Source: Amphiura filiformis (Eukaryota > Echinodermata > Ophiuroidea > Amphilepidida > Amphiuridae). Taken from it: DNA of 64,000 nucleotides. The stretch spans positions 85,504,148 to 85,568,147 of the forward strand of contig NC_092630.1 in the NCBI RefSeq assembly GCF_039555335.1. Reading direction: 5' to 3'. The position numbers and the translations under genes are program-made. Below are positions 12,441 to 23,645 of the stretch, in pieces. The notes below the pieces were generated by a model. That model did no database searches and had not been told where the DNA came from. It was given only the letters and a program-made list of their open reading frames with translations. The stretch's first letter is position 1; every line of letters starts with the position of its first letter.

Positions 12441-12625
12441 CGGTTTTTACAACTTCAGATATATGGGGGATTGTAACTGTAAATATTGGTCTTTATGAGT
12501 TGGTACCCTATCACACAAAGTGAAAGAAGTAATAAAAATAATCCAAAACCAAAGATAAAGAAAATAACAAAGGTTTTGTGTTTCCAGGATTTTCAGGAAA
12601 CATGATTTTTAAACCCCACCGCACA

Positions 12626-12880
12626 CTACGCAACTTGCTTGTGCACCCCAAGGACAAACGCGACCCATTACAGACAGCCGAGGCAATGTATGAGATCCAT
12701 TGCTGTCCCGATATATATCGGTGAAACGGGTCGCTTATTCGGAACAAGGCTTGTAGAACACAAATCAGAAAAGTGCCAAAAGCTTTACAAATGCTCAAAG
12801 AAAAGTGTTGAGATGGCGGAGGCGCAGATCATAGACCAAAAAGCAAGCATAACGACACGCTGGCTGAAGGAGGGAACAAA
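12626..12880 (+). pseudogene. Penelope-like GIY-YIG endonuclease fragment (unit copy 1)
   Basis: Frame reads EIHCCPDIYIGETGRLFGTR and then LVEHKSEKCQK. CxxC-like spacing before YIGETGR is the GIY-YIG core as found in the C-terminal endonuclease of Penelope-like elements; the downstream Arg and His fit the family. The reverse transcriptase part is absent. It is cut at 12881 by a TIR element and the end of the fragment resumes after 13466 (gaggggcttacaaactagac). Confidence 0.7.
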
Positions 12881-13466
12881 TCGTCGCATTTACGGCATAG
12901 TGACCTATGTCAAAAAACAGTGTTTCTTGAAATTCAGTGTTTCAATATTAACCATGTGTAAAAATTGTTCCTACTCAGTCAGTTAATGCTTTTGATTAAT
13001 AACATCAATCATATAGTTGACTGATGTTTAAAGATTATATCAATTATAAAATTGAATTAATTCAAACATATTAATTATTTAAATTTAACGGTTAAAGTTA
13101 TATGCCGGTATGTCCTAGACTTATTTTGACAGTTATGACATAGGTCACCTTTGACATAGACCGCATTTTCTATTTGTTATATTGTGTGCTAAGTTGAGTT
13201 TTGCAATAAACGTCCACGACATAGTGGCATATCTCAGGTCCTATGGCATATCATAGGTCACTATGTCCTGGAATATGTGGTATTGACCAATATTTTGAAG
13301 GTTATTATTTTCACAGTATTTAAATTGTGGAATAACATTAATTAAACAATTGCTTGTTGATCTCATCATGTGTACAATAAAAGCGAATGATTCATAGATT
13401 ATGAATTTCAACGTAACTCATTTTGTGAAAAAATGCTCATAGGTCACTATGCCGTAAATGCGACGA
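12881..13466. mobile_element. 586-bp TIR element inserted in GIY-YIG fragment
   Basis: 29-bp perfect terminal inverted repeats begin tcgtcgcatttacggcatag (12881-12909) and end in the complement at 13438-13466. It interrupts the Penelope fragment of copy 1, which is continuous in copy 3. Words like 'tagtgacctatg/cataggtcacta' recur inside (13200-13265). It has no coding capacity. Confidence 0.8.
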
Positions 13467-13915
13467 AATATGAGGGGCTTACAAACTAGACAAGATCTAC
13501 AGTCAACTCATCAATTAACGGCAACAAGGAAGCTTGGAAACGTCGCAAGAACAAACAGTGTTGCTGTTTCGTCAAACATCTAGAATCACCAAAACAGAGT
13601 GATCAAGATTTTGAAAAAGAACCTTTTCTACTTTAATAATCTACTTATAATTTTAAAATGTTAACAAATGTATGTATCTATCATATCATGTAGGAAACAA
13701 ATTACGCAAATGTCGAGAAGGACTGACCTATGTCAGTTCAGGTCATGACATACATGATATGCCACTTGCGTAAGTCACTTATTTTCACTCACCCTTCCGA
13801 ATTCTCCATAGAAGTAGTGATGTAGCATGATAAGTTACCATAGCAGTGGACTTGCACTATTTTTAGTGTGTTGCCCTGCACTAGACGTTACGCTCTTCCT
13901 CTGCATTGCAAATAG

Positions 13916-14589
13916 CCCAGCAAACACAAAAACGTTTTAAAAACGTTTTAAATAAGTTATATTTTGGCTTTTGGTTTAGGTAAAAACGTTTTAATAACAT
14001 TAAAATGTCGGGTTATATAAAGGTCATGATAACGTTTTAAAACGTTTTGTATGAAAACACACTACAACAATATTTTTAAATGTTTTCAAAAAATGTTATT
14101 GTAAACTATTTTTGCAAACATCAATACTTAAATAACATTATGTTAAAATATTTGAACCCAGCAAACACAGAAATGTTCTTAAAATGTTTTTTCAAAACCT
14201 TTTAATAACATTTAAATGTCGGGTTATATAAAGGTCATGAAAACGTTTTTAAAACGTTATTAAAAATATTTTGGGCAAACATTTTTCGCAAAATATTTTT
14301 TCAACCCCAAAATAACATTCTGTTTAGAATGTTTTGTATCAAGTTTTCAGGAATGTTTTTGGAATGTTATTAAAACGTTTTTATACCCTTTATATAACCC
14401 GACATTTAAACGTTTCCTGAAAAACATTTTTGTTTGCTGAGCAGTAGATTATCAAAAAATGTTTTTTAAGGTTATGAAAACGTTTTATACTCATAATATA
14501 CCCTTTATATAACCCGACATTTAAACGTTTTCTGACAACCTTTTATAACCTTTTGCGAATGATGTCGAAAACGTTTTGTGTTTGCTGGG
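13916..14589. mobile_element. MITE with CCCAGCAAACACAAAA termini, 674 bp
   Basis: Ends cccagcaaacacaaaaacg and cgttttgtgtttgctggg are inverted. Copies 2 and 3 of the unit are uninterrupted here (cacatagatgatcaaacaac). The body is filled with acgttt/aaacgt words and mirrored copies of tgtcgggttatataaaggtc, and a second internal end (cccagcaaacacagaaatg at 14158) suggests a nested or dimeric element. Confidence 0.78.
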
Positions 14590-15559
14590 AGATGATCAAA
14601 CAACAGGGATAAAAGACTTGAATCATAATTCTCACATCATGATTACTCGCACCTGTAAGATTAGTGTCTTTGAAAAGAGCGGTATCGTAGTCAATCTATC
14701 ATTGCACACATACACAGTGCTGCAGACTGTTTATTGTGCGGGGCACTCATTAAAACAATGTAAACACATTGCTGTTGTAATTAATCCTATTTATACATCA
14801 CTTCTTCTACGGCGAATAGATAAACGTTTCCTGCGCCAGTCGTATGTCATGCATCGCCTGATATGCCCATTGTGTAGGAGATATGATTGTCGTAAGTTTA
14901 CGACCGAAAATGGAATACACTAAAAATGACCATCCATCAACTAATTAAACCTATATACAGAAGCAATTAGTATGAAGATATTTGAGTAATTTGACATACT
15001 TACAAATACAACTGTCGTAACCAAGCTTTCGTAACTTGAGGCTACAGACAGGGTTGGCAAATGCACAATGTCCGAGGAAAAGGCGATAAGTTGAGCAAAT
15101 TGGAACGTATATCATGTATATATCTATTACTATGATTACTGCCAGTTCATTATAGGTTGTCCTGGATTAAATAATGGTTTGCTGAACTCGCTTACGCCAC
15201 TGATAATCATCATTGGCCGGTGTATGTTTTACATTGTTGTTTCTCATAAGCAGCCAACATTATATAATTAATCATGCACTCCGACGTCAAATACCACTCA
15301 TGATGTAAACTATGCGACTGTCATGGTAGTTTATTATTTAAAATGTTCGAATAGTGTGGAAGCCTTTTATTCAGGCAAAATGTTACTATCGTTATGAACA
15401 CAGCAGAGTGTCGCATTCAACTACGCCGTGTAAACCATAACACTCATCCTTGATTTGCTTGTAGAAATTACTGGTTATCCTAAGGCTATAGACTTTTCTG
15501 GGATTTCCCAATTTCGCGAGGGCACACTCATATTATTACGCTATTGCGTCTATTTGGGG

Positions 15560-15985
15560 TGCACCGCTCAGTCCTACACGCCCCTTGTCCGACTACACAA
15601 ATTCCCTATACTTAAGGGTGCGTCAGTCCGAAAATGAAAAACACTGCGCTAGTCCAAAAATGAAAACCACTGCAACAGTCCGACACGCCGCTAGGCCGAA
15701 TCCGAAATACACTGCGCTAGTCCGAATCTGGAAAACACTTGTTCAGTCCGACACTGCGCTAGTCCGAAACTGAAAACCATAGCGCTAGTCCGAAACTGAA
15801 AACCACAGCGCTAGTCTGAATCTGAAAAATTCAGATTCGGACTAGCGCAGTGTTTTTCAAATTCGGACTAGCGCAATGTTTTTTAGTTTTGGACTAGCGC
15901 AGTGGTTTTCATTTTCGGATTAGCGGCGTGTCGGACTGGTGCAGTGCATTTTAAATTCGGACTAGCTTGTCGGACTATCGCCCTG
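15560..15985. repeat. Foldback array of agtccgaaa repeats (copy 1)
   Basis: The left half (to about 15830) tandemly repeats units of about 20-27 bp such as gtccgaaaatgaaaaccact and ctagtccgaaactgaaaacc. The right half repeats the complement (ttcggactagcgcagtg). The turn lies at about 15825-15840 (ctgaaaaattcagattcgg). The whole can fold into one long hairpin. Some units instead read gtccgacacgcc. Confidence 0.75.
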
Positions 15986-17171
15986 TAGCTAGAAAATACG
16001 GCTGTACTATACAATAGATCAACCTCTTTGTCAAATTCATTAATCGCGCTATTCGTCCCAATCATAATTTTAATATCGGGGAGTAAGATTTACTATTAAT
16101 TAATTAACATAATCATTAGCATATAACTCAATTCCTCAAAATTCTCGACTCCATTCGTTACTCTGGCGAATTCATAACGAATATTATACAAAATATGCAT
16201 AAATAACTAAATCTGAATCTGTTTATTAATTGTTATACCATCAAATTAGTCGGACTAGCGGAGTGTCGGACTAGCGGCGTGTCGGACTATCGCTCTGTAG
16301 CTAGAAAATACGGCTGTGCTATACAATAGATCAACCTCTTTGTCAAATTCATTAATCGCGCTATTCGTCCAAATCATAATTTCAATATCGGGGAGTAAGA
16401 TTTACTATTAATTAATTATTATTAATCATTAGCATATAACTCAATTCCTCAAAATTCTCGGCTCGATTCGTCACTCTGGCGAATTCATAACGAATATTAT
16501 ACAAAATAAGCATAACTAACTAAATCTGAATCTGTTTGTTAATTGTTATACCATCAAATTAGTCACGTCTCATTTCTACATGTACCCATAGGTCAATATG
16601 ATTATAACAGATTTATGATGACAAGCGTAATTTCCAAACGATCTCAACAGTAATGAATTGATGAGATAAACAGACATTGGAGCCACATCATCAGTTTTGT
16701 TATTTAAGCTTAAAACCTCTTCGTATTTTTCTTTTTAAATCACTTTGACTATTTTGTCCTTAAAATTGTACCACAGTTTGAATTCATCATACACACACAC
16801 ACACACACAAATCAGATGCAATACTGTATTCCCGACTGTGTTTGGAGCTTTAACATGATGAACACAAAGATAGGTAATTAATTATATCCCTCCAACCAGT
16901 ATCATTTTGAATAGTATCAAAATACAGAGCCAAACAAGAGTTTGAATGTGGGACACGTAAGGAAGTACTTACATGGAGACCGAGGCGTCAGATGTATTTG
17001 TTACATATGATATCATTAAATATGAGGCCAGAACAAAGAGACAATTGCAGACATAAGAGTAGTTATTGGCGCCAAAGCGTAAAGGCATGTTTCTGTACGT
17101 ATATAGACATGGCCAGAAGACAACAACAATTATCAGAAATAATAAAGGCTCCTGAAGGGGTCTTCCCTGTT

Positions 17172-18647
17172 CCCATATTTTTTTTTTTTTTTTTAATTTA
17201 TTTATTTGATCATTTCAATCTTTATTGCAATCATTAAAATACATACAAACTTTAAGCACAATGATTGAAAAGAAAACACATAAACCAGACTAGAGAATGG
17301 AGAAGACAAAATGCCATCCCCATATCTCCGCAGGTGCATAAATACCAATACATACAAAACATTTAACACTGTACAAGAAAATATACCTTCAGTAAAATTC
17401 TTTTTTTTTAAAGGAATAAAAGACATTTTAAAAGGGGGATTCAGAAAGTCAAAGAAGCCAAAGCATTATTCGACAGACCAATCGTGGTCGTATTTTGAAT
17501 AAAAATTGTATATGAACCCAATATTGCACGTTTATTTATTTCTTTTTGAAGTTTTTTACAAATCCTTTTCTTTTGGTCGCCCTTTGGTGTTAGAAGAGGG
17601 AAAATAGAATCAATATTGCACTTGTTTTTGTCAGAGATAAGGCCTCGACTGCAAATTTCAATACATAGAAGTTTGGCGTCACAATTCTGTTCCCGCAAGT
17701 CCATGATCAAACCAGCATATTTGTTCGTCTTGTAGACATGAGCATTGTGAATGTTTTGTTCAAAAGGGATGGTGAGCTCAATGACAATTATTTTTTGGGA
17801 AGCGCGGTTGACGAGGACCAGATCAGGTCTTTGTTGGGTGGCCAGGATGTCAGGTGGGATTGTGGTCCCCGCAACTTTAGAAGCACCGGCAAGATCGCAA
17901 TAGAAGGTCCATGAGGAATCGCTGACTTCACGAAGGGTGTCAAGGATAATGCGGAGAACAGAATTATGGCGCCATGTATAACGACCTTGTTGTAACATTA
18001 CTTTACAGTTGTTCAAAACATGTTGAAGAGTTTCCTTTTTACCACAAAGATCACATTTAGTGTTCATTCTTTTACCCCAACGACTCAAGTTGTTTTTGGT
18101 TGGAAGTGTGTCTAAAAACGCATTCATGATAAATTTCATGACACCTTTTGGCATGTTAAGAATATAAGATTTCCAAAGGTAATCGGCATTCTCAAAAAGG
18201 GCTATACGCAACATGTCACCTTGCACACCAAGGTCCTTTAAGTGACCAAACCATGTATCAGAGATTTCTTCCTTGATTGACTTGATCAAAATCTTTTTTT
18301 CTTTTTGTAAGAAGTTGGCAGAGATACGACATTACAATCATCAATCTTGTTCTGCGCATAATTTAAAACAGAAAATTTCCTAGACCATTGAGATGATTCC
18401 CTGGCGAGCTCTGAGTCGAGAGCATTGTTAACCTTCTCGCCCCTCTTAAGCCTTGATGACAAAAGGGCTGAAGCATGCGCTTCAAGGTACAACTGCTAAA
18501 TAGATTTTACATCAGTTAAATGAGTAATATGGAAAATTTCTGGGGCTGCTGATCTTGCCAGCCCAGACCAACTTTTCATGAACTTATGTACAGTTGCATC
18601 ATGCAAGAGCAAGAAGATTTGTCTTTGTGATGTCATGAACCGTGAGG
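17172..18647 (-). mobile_element. 5'-truncated RLE-type LINE (R2/R4/Hero-like clade) insertion
   Basis: Minus-strand element with a poly(A)-like 3' end (T run at 17178-17194) inside unit copy 1. Compared with copy 2, the insertion replaced about 0.56 kb of the unit (between cccatat and ccccgggctagacc). It carries the C-terminal part of a non-LTR polyprotein with a restriction-like endonuclease. It is truncated at the 5' side, so no RT catalytic core is present. Confidence 0.75.
17441..18640 (-). pseudogene. Non-LTR polyprotein C-terminus: CCHC knuckle and restriction-like endonuclease
   Basis: The main frame (17441-18289) has a zinc-knuckle CDLCG...HVLNNC, then QRPDLVLV and VIELTIPFEQ, the PD...(D/E) core of the R2-type restriction-like endonuclease that nicks target DNA for target-primed reverse transcription. 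The upstream part continues in other frames (SQWSRKFSVLNYAQNKIDD, then MHDATVHKFMKSWSGLARSA) with a frameshift at an A-rich run near 18290 and an in-frame stop near 18500. It is therefore a dead fragment. The copy at 29700-30490 is a related but diverged fragment. Confidence 0.75.
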
Positions 18648-20034
18648 ACCCCGGGCTAGACCTTTCTGCAACAATGCTATTGCTTACAATATTTATTTTG
18701 TGTTTCCTTACTCTTACTCAAACATGGTTAAAAATGACAAACATTTAGTTTGTACATACAGTCATGAAAAACCGATATATTCGACATATCCAAGCACCCG
18801 CTCATAAAGCGATCTTGCTCCTGGCGACCATCTTTTATTAGAATATCAGCTCATGTTCTATAAACATTACATTACATTATGAGGAAACATCATGTCCTCA
18901 CGAATCCAATTCTTTATTGGTGTCCAATAGCTTGCATTTTATTACCAATTATTCAAGGCATACAAGGGATGTATTTTAGAACACATGTTATAATTATGAT
19001 AGATGCATCCATGGTTATCGAAAAGCAAATATGGGAGCTGTGTACTCTCAGAAATCCACGAACGATAATTTATACAAAAGTAAACATTTTTAGAAAAGCA
19101 AAGAGCCGAGAAATCTAAATATACGCACAGATTTGGTGAAAAAAATTGGGGGGACTAACAAAAAAAAATAGGACAACATAACAAAATATACTTATTCAAA
19201 AATTGGCTTCTTAATCTTGAGACTTAATTCTAGGGACCGTTTTTGTCTAATATCGGCCTCCTTTTTCTTTTTGGAAATATTGACAACAGCATGAACTTTT
19301 TTTATTTCACAAACGCAAATCTGCACGAAATGATGCAGAAAATCGGAATTGAGCCGAGAAATTAAAACATTAGAAAACAGTCCCTAGAGTGCTCTTTGCG
19401 TTTAGTAATACCTCTAGTTGTTATAAATATTATAATTTAGTTGTGTTCGAAAATCGTCATTTCACGTTAAAATGAACAGAGAGAAATTCGTCGATGATGT
19501 TTAAAAAAGGAGTCACATTTTCACTTTGATCGAGGCTCACTGAAGAATGCACTAACTCCTGCATACAACGTATAGGATATATCAGGTAAATCATATCAAA
19601 ATCCATTCTTAACTTGATATTAAAACGAAGGCTGACTTGAAAAAAAGCACATTTTATCGACCGCGAAGTTCCTGTGAGATAGGAGTTTCCATAGCAAAAA
19701 ACGTGGTACATCTCTGTTCGACAATATCTCACGCCAAGTAATTATGAAAAGTTGACAGCCCTGGGATTTTCATTAAACGTACATAATCAAAAATATAAAA
19801 AGTGATCTTAAGACGTATTCTAGGGTAGACATCAGTGACAGTGTTAACATAGTATACGACTACATGAGACCGCTGTAACAGAACCTTTAACCTATATACA
19901 AAGACTTAATGAATATTGTAAATGGTTTGCCAAAAGTGCCCTCCCACGTCTAAATACAGTATCCGTTAATAACAGATAATACCTTATTACTTACGACTGA
20001 GGCAGGTGGTTTTGATCGCTATTTTTGATTACAG

Positions 20035-20265
20035 ACAGCCGAGACAATTTATGAGATCCAGTGCTGTCCCGAAATATAATTGGTGAAACGGTCGCTTATT
20101 CGGAACAAGGCTTGTAGAACACAAATCAGGAAAGTGCCAAAAGCTTTACGTGGGCTCAAAGAAAAGTGTTGAGAGGGCGGAGGCTCAGATCATAGACCAT
20201 GAAGCAGGCATAACGACACGCTGGCTGAGGGGAGGAAGCTGGATAAGACAAGATCTACAATCACC
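20035..20265 (+). pseudogene. Penelope-like GIY-YIG endonuclease fragment (unit copy 2)
   Basis: Nearly the same sequence as at 12626-12880 (gagatccagtgctgtcccga, cggtcgcttattcggaacaa), but with single-base losses such as ataattggtgaaacggtcgc that break the frame. Non-functional. Confidence 0.68.
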
Positions 20266-22829
20266 TCATCAATAAACGGCAACGTCAAGAACAAACAGCG
20301 TTGCTGTTTCGTCCAACATCTAGAAACACCAAAACAGAGTGATCAAGATTTTGAAAAAGAACCTTTTCTACTTTAATAAGCTACTTATAATTTTAAAATG
20401 TTAACAAATGTATGTATCTAACACGTGAATAATTAGGAAACAAATTGCGCAAATGTCGAGAAGGACCTATGTCAGTTCAGGCCACTTGCTTAAGTCACTT
20501 TTTTTCCACTAACCCTTCCGAATTCGCCATAGAAGTAGTGATATAACATGATAAGTTGCCATAGCGATGGGTTTATACTCTTTTTAGTGTGTTGCCCTGC
20601 ACTAGACGTTACGCTCTTCCTCTGCATTGCACATAGATTATCAAAGAAAAGGGATAAAAGACCTGGATCTTAATTCTATAGAATTTTCACATCATGCTGA
20701 TTACTCGAACCTGTAAGATTAGTGTCTTTGAAAAGAGCGGTATCGTAGTCAAGCTATCATTGCACACATACGCAGTGATGCGGCCTGCTTATTGTGCGGG
20801 GGACAAATAGTGTAAACCCATTGCTGTTGTAATTAATCCTATTACATCACTACTTCTACTGCGAATAGATAGACTTTTCCTGCGCCAGTCGTATGTCATG
20901 CATGGATAGTCTATTAATCTTATTTTAATACTTACATCGCCTAATATGTCCATTGCGTAGGAGATACGACTGTCGTAAGTTTACGACCAAAAATGGAATA
21001 AAATTAATTGACCATCCATCAACTAATTAAACCTATATACAGAAGCAATTAGTATGAAGATATTTGAGTAATTTGACATGGTTGGCAAATGCACAATGTC
21101 CAAGGAACAGGCGATAGCTTGTGCAAATTGGCACGTATATCATGTATATATCTATTACTGCCAGTTCATTATAGGTTGTCCTGGATTAAATAAATGCTTT
21201 GCTGATCTCGCTTACGCCACTGATAATCATGTTTGGCAGGTGTATGTTTTACATTGTTGGATCTCACAATAAGCAGCCAACATATATAATTAATCATGCA
21301 CTCCGACGTCAAATACCAACTATGCGATTGTCATGGTAGTTTATTATTTAAAATGTTCGAATAGTGTGAAAGCTTTTTATTCAGGCAAAATGTTACTTAC
21401 ATATCGTTATGAACACAGCAGAGTGTCGCATTCAACTAGGCCGTGTAAACCATAGCATTCATCCTTGATTTGCTTGTAGAAATTACTGGTTATCCTAAGG
21501 CTATAGACTAAAAAAACACCGGTGTTCTGGGATTTCCCAATTTCGCGAGGGAACACTCATATTATCACGCTATAGCGATATCGTGTGGGGAATGTTTGTA
21601 TCTATTTGGGGTGCACCACTCAGTCCGACACGCCCCTAATCCGACACGCCCCTAGTCCGACTACACAAATTCCCTATACTTAGGGGTGCGTCAGTCCGAA
21701 AATGAAAAACACTGCGCTAAAGGATCACCTGAAACATAATCATTAGCATACAATAACTCAACTTGCTCAAAAGTCTCGATTCGTCACTCTGATCTAGCGA
21801 ATTCATACAAAATAAGCATAAATAACTAAATCTGAATCTGTTTGTTAATTGTTATACCATCAAATTAGTCACGTCTCATTTCGACCCATAGGTCAATTTG
21901 ATTAACAGATTTATAATGACAAGCGTAATTTCCAAACGATCTCAACAGTAATGAATTGATGAGATAAACAGACACTGGGGCCACATCATCAGTTTTGTTA
22001 TTTAAGCTTCTCCTCTTCAAACCTCTTCGTATTTTTTTCTTTTTAAATCACTTTGATTATTTTGCCCTCAAAATTGTACCACGGTTTGAATTCATCATAC
22101 ACACAAATAGATCAGATGCAATACTGTATTTGGAGCTTCAGCTTTAACATGATGAACACAAAGATAGGTAATTAATTGTATCCCTCCAACCAGTATCATC
22201 TTAAATAGTATCAAAATACAGAGCCAAACAAGAGTTTGAATGTGGGACACGTAAGGAAGTACTTACATGGAGACCGAGGCGTCAGATGTATTTGTTACAT
22301 ATGATATCATTAAATATGAGGCCAGAACAAAGAGACAATTGCAGACATAGAGTAGTTATTGGCGCCAAAGCGTAAGGGCATGTTTCTGTACGTGTACAGA
22401 CATGGCCAGAAGACAACAACAATTATCAGAAATAATAAAGGCTCCTGAAGGGGTCTTCCCTGTTCCCATATATAAGACACTTCTTATTTTAAACGTTTTA
22501 ACAAGCTATATTTTGTAAGCGCTCTGAACCCTGCGGGAATGGTGCCTAAATGCTTACTGTAATGTATATATTGTAATGTGTTCTTCTGTGTTAAATTATT
22601 CAAAAAAGAAATACTAGTAATTACAACAAGTAACAAAGTCAAAAATTTCCCAAAAAGCAATATAACGTTTAAATTATATAAAATGTCGAGGCTAGGAAAG
22701 ATTACGAACACATTTCAAAATAACTATTATCAAACAATATTATAACAATAGAGTTTTGGAATTAAATCTAATACTGGAACTTACTTTTTGCAACTATTGC
22801 GACGTTGCGTCTGGAACCACCAGACTTCA

Positions 22830-23559
22830 TCAGGCAACTGACCCGTTGGACTGGTCACGTGATAGACGGCTAGGTATCGACCCGATGGCCCGGTCCCATG
22901 CATGAGATAAATTGAAGCGGAGTTCCCCTTTCTTGTTCAGTGACGGTTGCTCAATGCGTTCCCAAATGGCTTCTTTTATGCCTCTCCTATGCCATTGTTC
23001 CTCCTTATCAAGAATAACGACTTCCTCGTTCTTAATTGAGTGTCCAGTGTCCTTTAAATGGAGGTAAACAGCAGAGTTTTGGGCTTCGTTGGTACTTGGT
23101 CTCCTATGCTGACCAATGCGGGTTTTTAACGCCTGTTTGGTTTCTCCAACATAAGCCGCAGAACAATCGGTATCGCCGCACACAACCTCGTACACTAAGT
23201 TTGAGCGTTTGTCCTTTGGTTGCTTGTCCTTCACATTCACAAGTTTCCCGCGAAGCGTGTTAACTGGTTTGAAGGATGTTGAGATTCCAAAGGATTTGAA
23301 GTGGTTCTTCACGCGTTCCGAGATTCCCGAAATATATGGTATAGTTACGCGGGCTCTGTTGGTTTGACCACTCGCGCCTCCGGTCTTTGGCTCTTTACTC
23401 TTGGTGGCTTTGAGAAAGGCCCAGTCCGGATAACCACAGTTATTAAGGGCTGTTTTGATGTGGTCCTTTTCCTCGGGAACTTGTTCAGAGTCACTTATGA
23501 TGGTGTCAGCTCTATATTGGAGAGTTCGAATTACTCCTAACTTGTGTACGAGTGGATGG
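22830..23559 (-). pseudogene. Penelope-like polyprotein C-terminus with GIY-YIG endonuclease
   Basis: One open frame of about 243 codons. It starts at the truncation point with HKLGVIRTLQYRADTI, a conserved Penelope segment just after the RT thumb. A linker follows, then CGDTDCSAAYVGETKQAL, where CxxxxC and YVGETK mark the Penelope GIY-YIG endonuclease; KTRIGQHRR and the downstream EAIWERIEQPSLNKKG add its Arg, His, Glu and Asn positions. It ends in a stop inside the terminal repeat. The reverse transcriptase is missing, so it cannot act alone, although the nuclease frame itself looks intact. Confidence 0.85.
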
Positions 23560-23574
23560 TGGATCGATACCTAG

Positions 23575-23645
23575 CCGTCTATCACGTGACCAGTCCAACG
23601 GGTCAGTTGCCTGATGAAGTCTGGTGGTTCCAGACGCAACGTCGC
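23575..23645 (+). ncRNA. Hammerhead-ribozyme-like motif in Penelope pLTR (degenerate)
   Basis: CTGATGA is followed by a hairpin gtctgg-tggtt-ccagac and then GCAAC. Penelope pLTRs are known to carry hammerhead motifs with the core CUGAUGA, stem II, GAAAC. Here the first A of GAAAC is C, in this copy and in the inverted one (22790-22880, minus strand), so cleavage would likely be lost. The assignment is by eye. Confidence 0.4.

Larger units (their letters stand above)
12610..20030 (+). repeat. Composite repeat unit, copy 1 (interrupted by three insertions)
   Basis: Begins with a Penelope GIY-YIG fragment at about 12626 and ends with a partial minisatellite unit at about 19985-20025. Once the TIR element (12881-13466), the MITE (13916-14589) and the RLE-LINE (17172-18647) are removed, the remaining ~4.7 kb aligns collinearly with copies 2-4. 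Landmarks are ttttctactttaataa..., ggataaaagac, the agtccgaaa array, gcgccaaagcgtaa, agaccccgggctagacc and tgccaaaagtgccctc. No ORF is conserved apart from the GIY-YIG piece. The segment 15986-16254 is repeated at 16299-16560. Confidence 0.8.

Noticed and set aside
17202..17502. Short ORFs at the 3' end of the RLE-LINE
   Set aside because: They lie in the LINE 3' UTR and poly(A)-like region.
18879..19118. 79-codon ORF that recurs at 37302-37541
   Set aside because: It repeats because it is part of the composite unit. In copy 2 (from 24230) the frame is broken by a small deletion and a stop, so it is not conserved as a protein.
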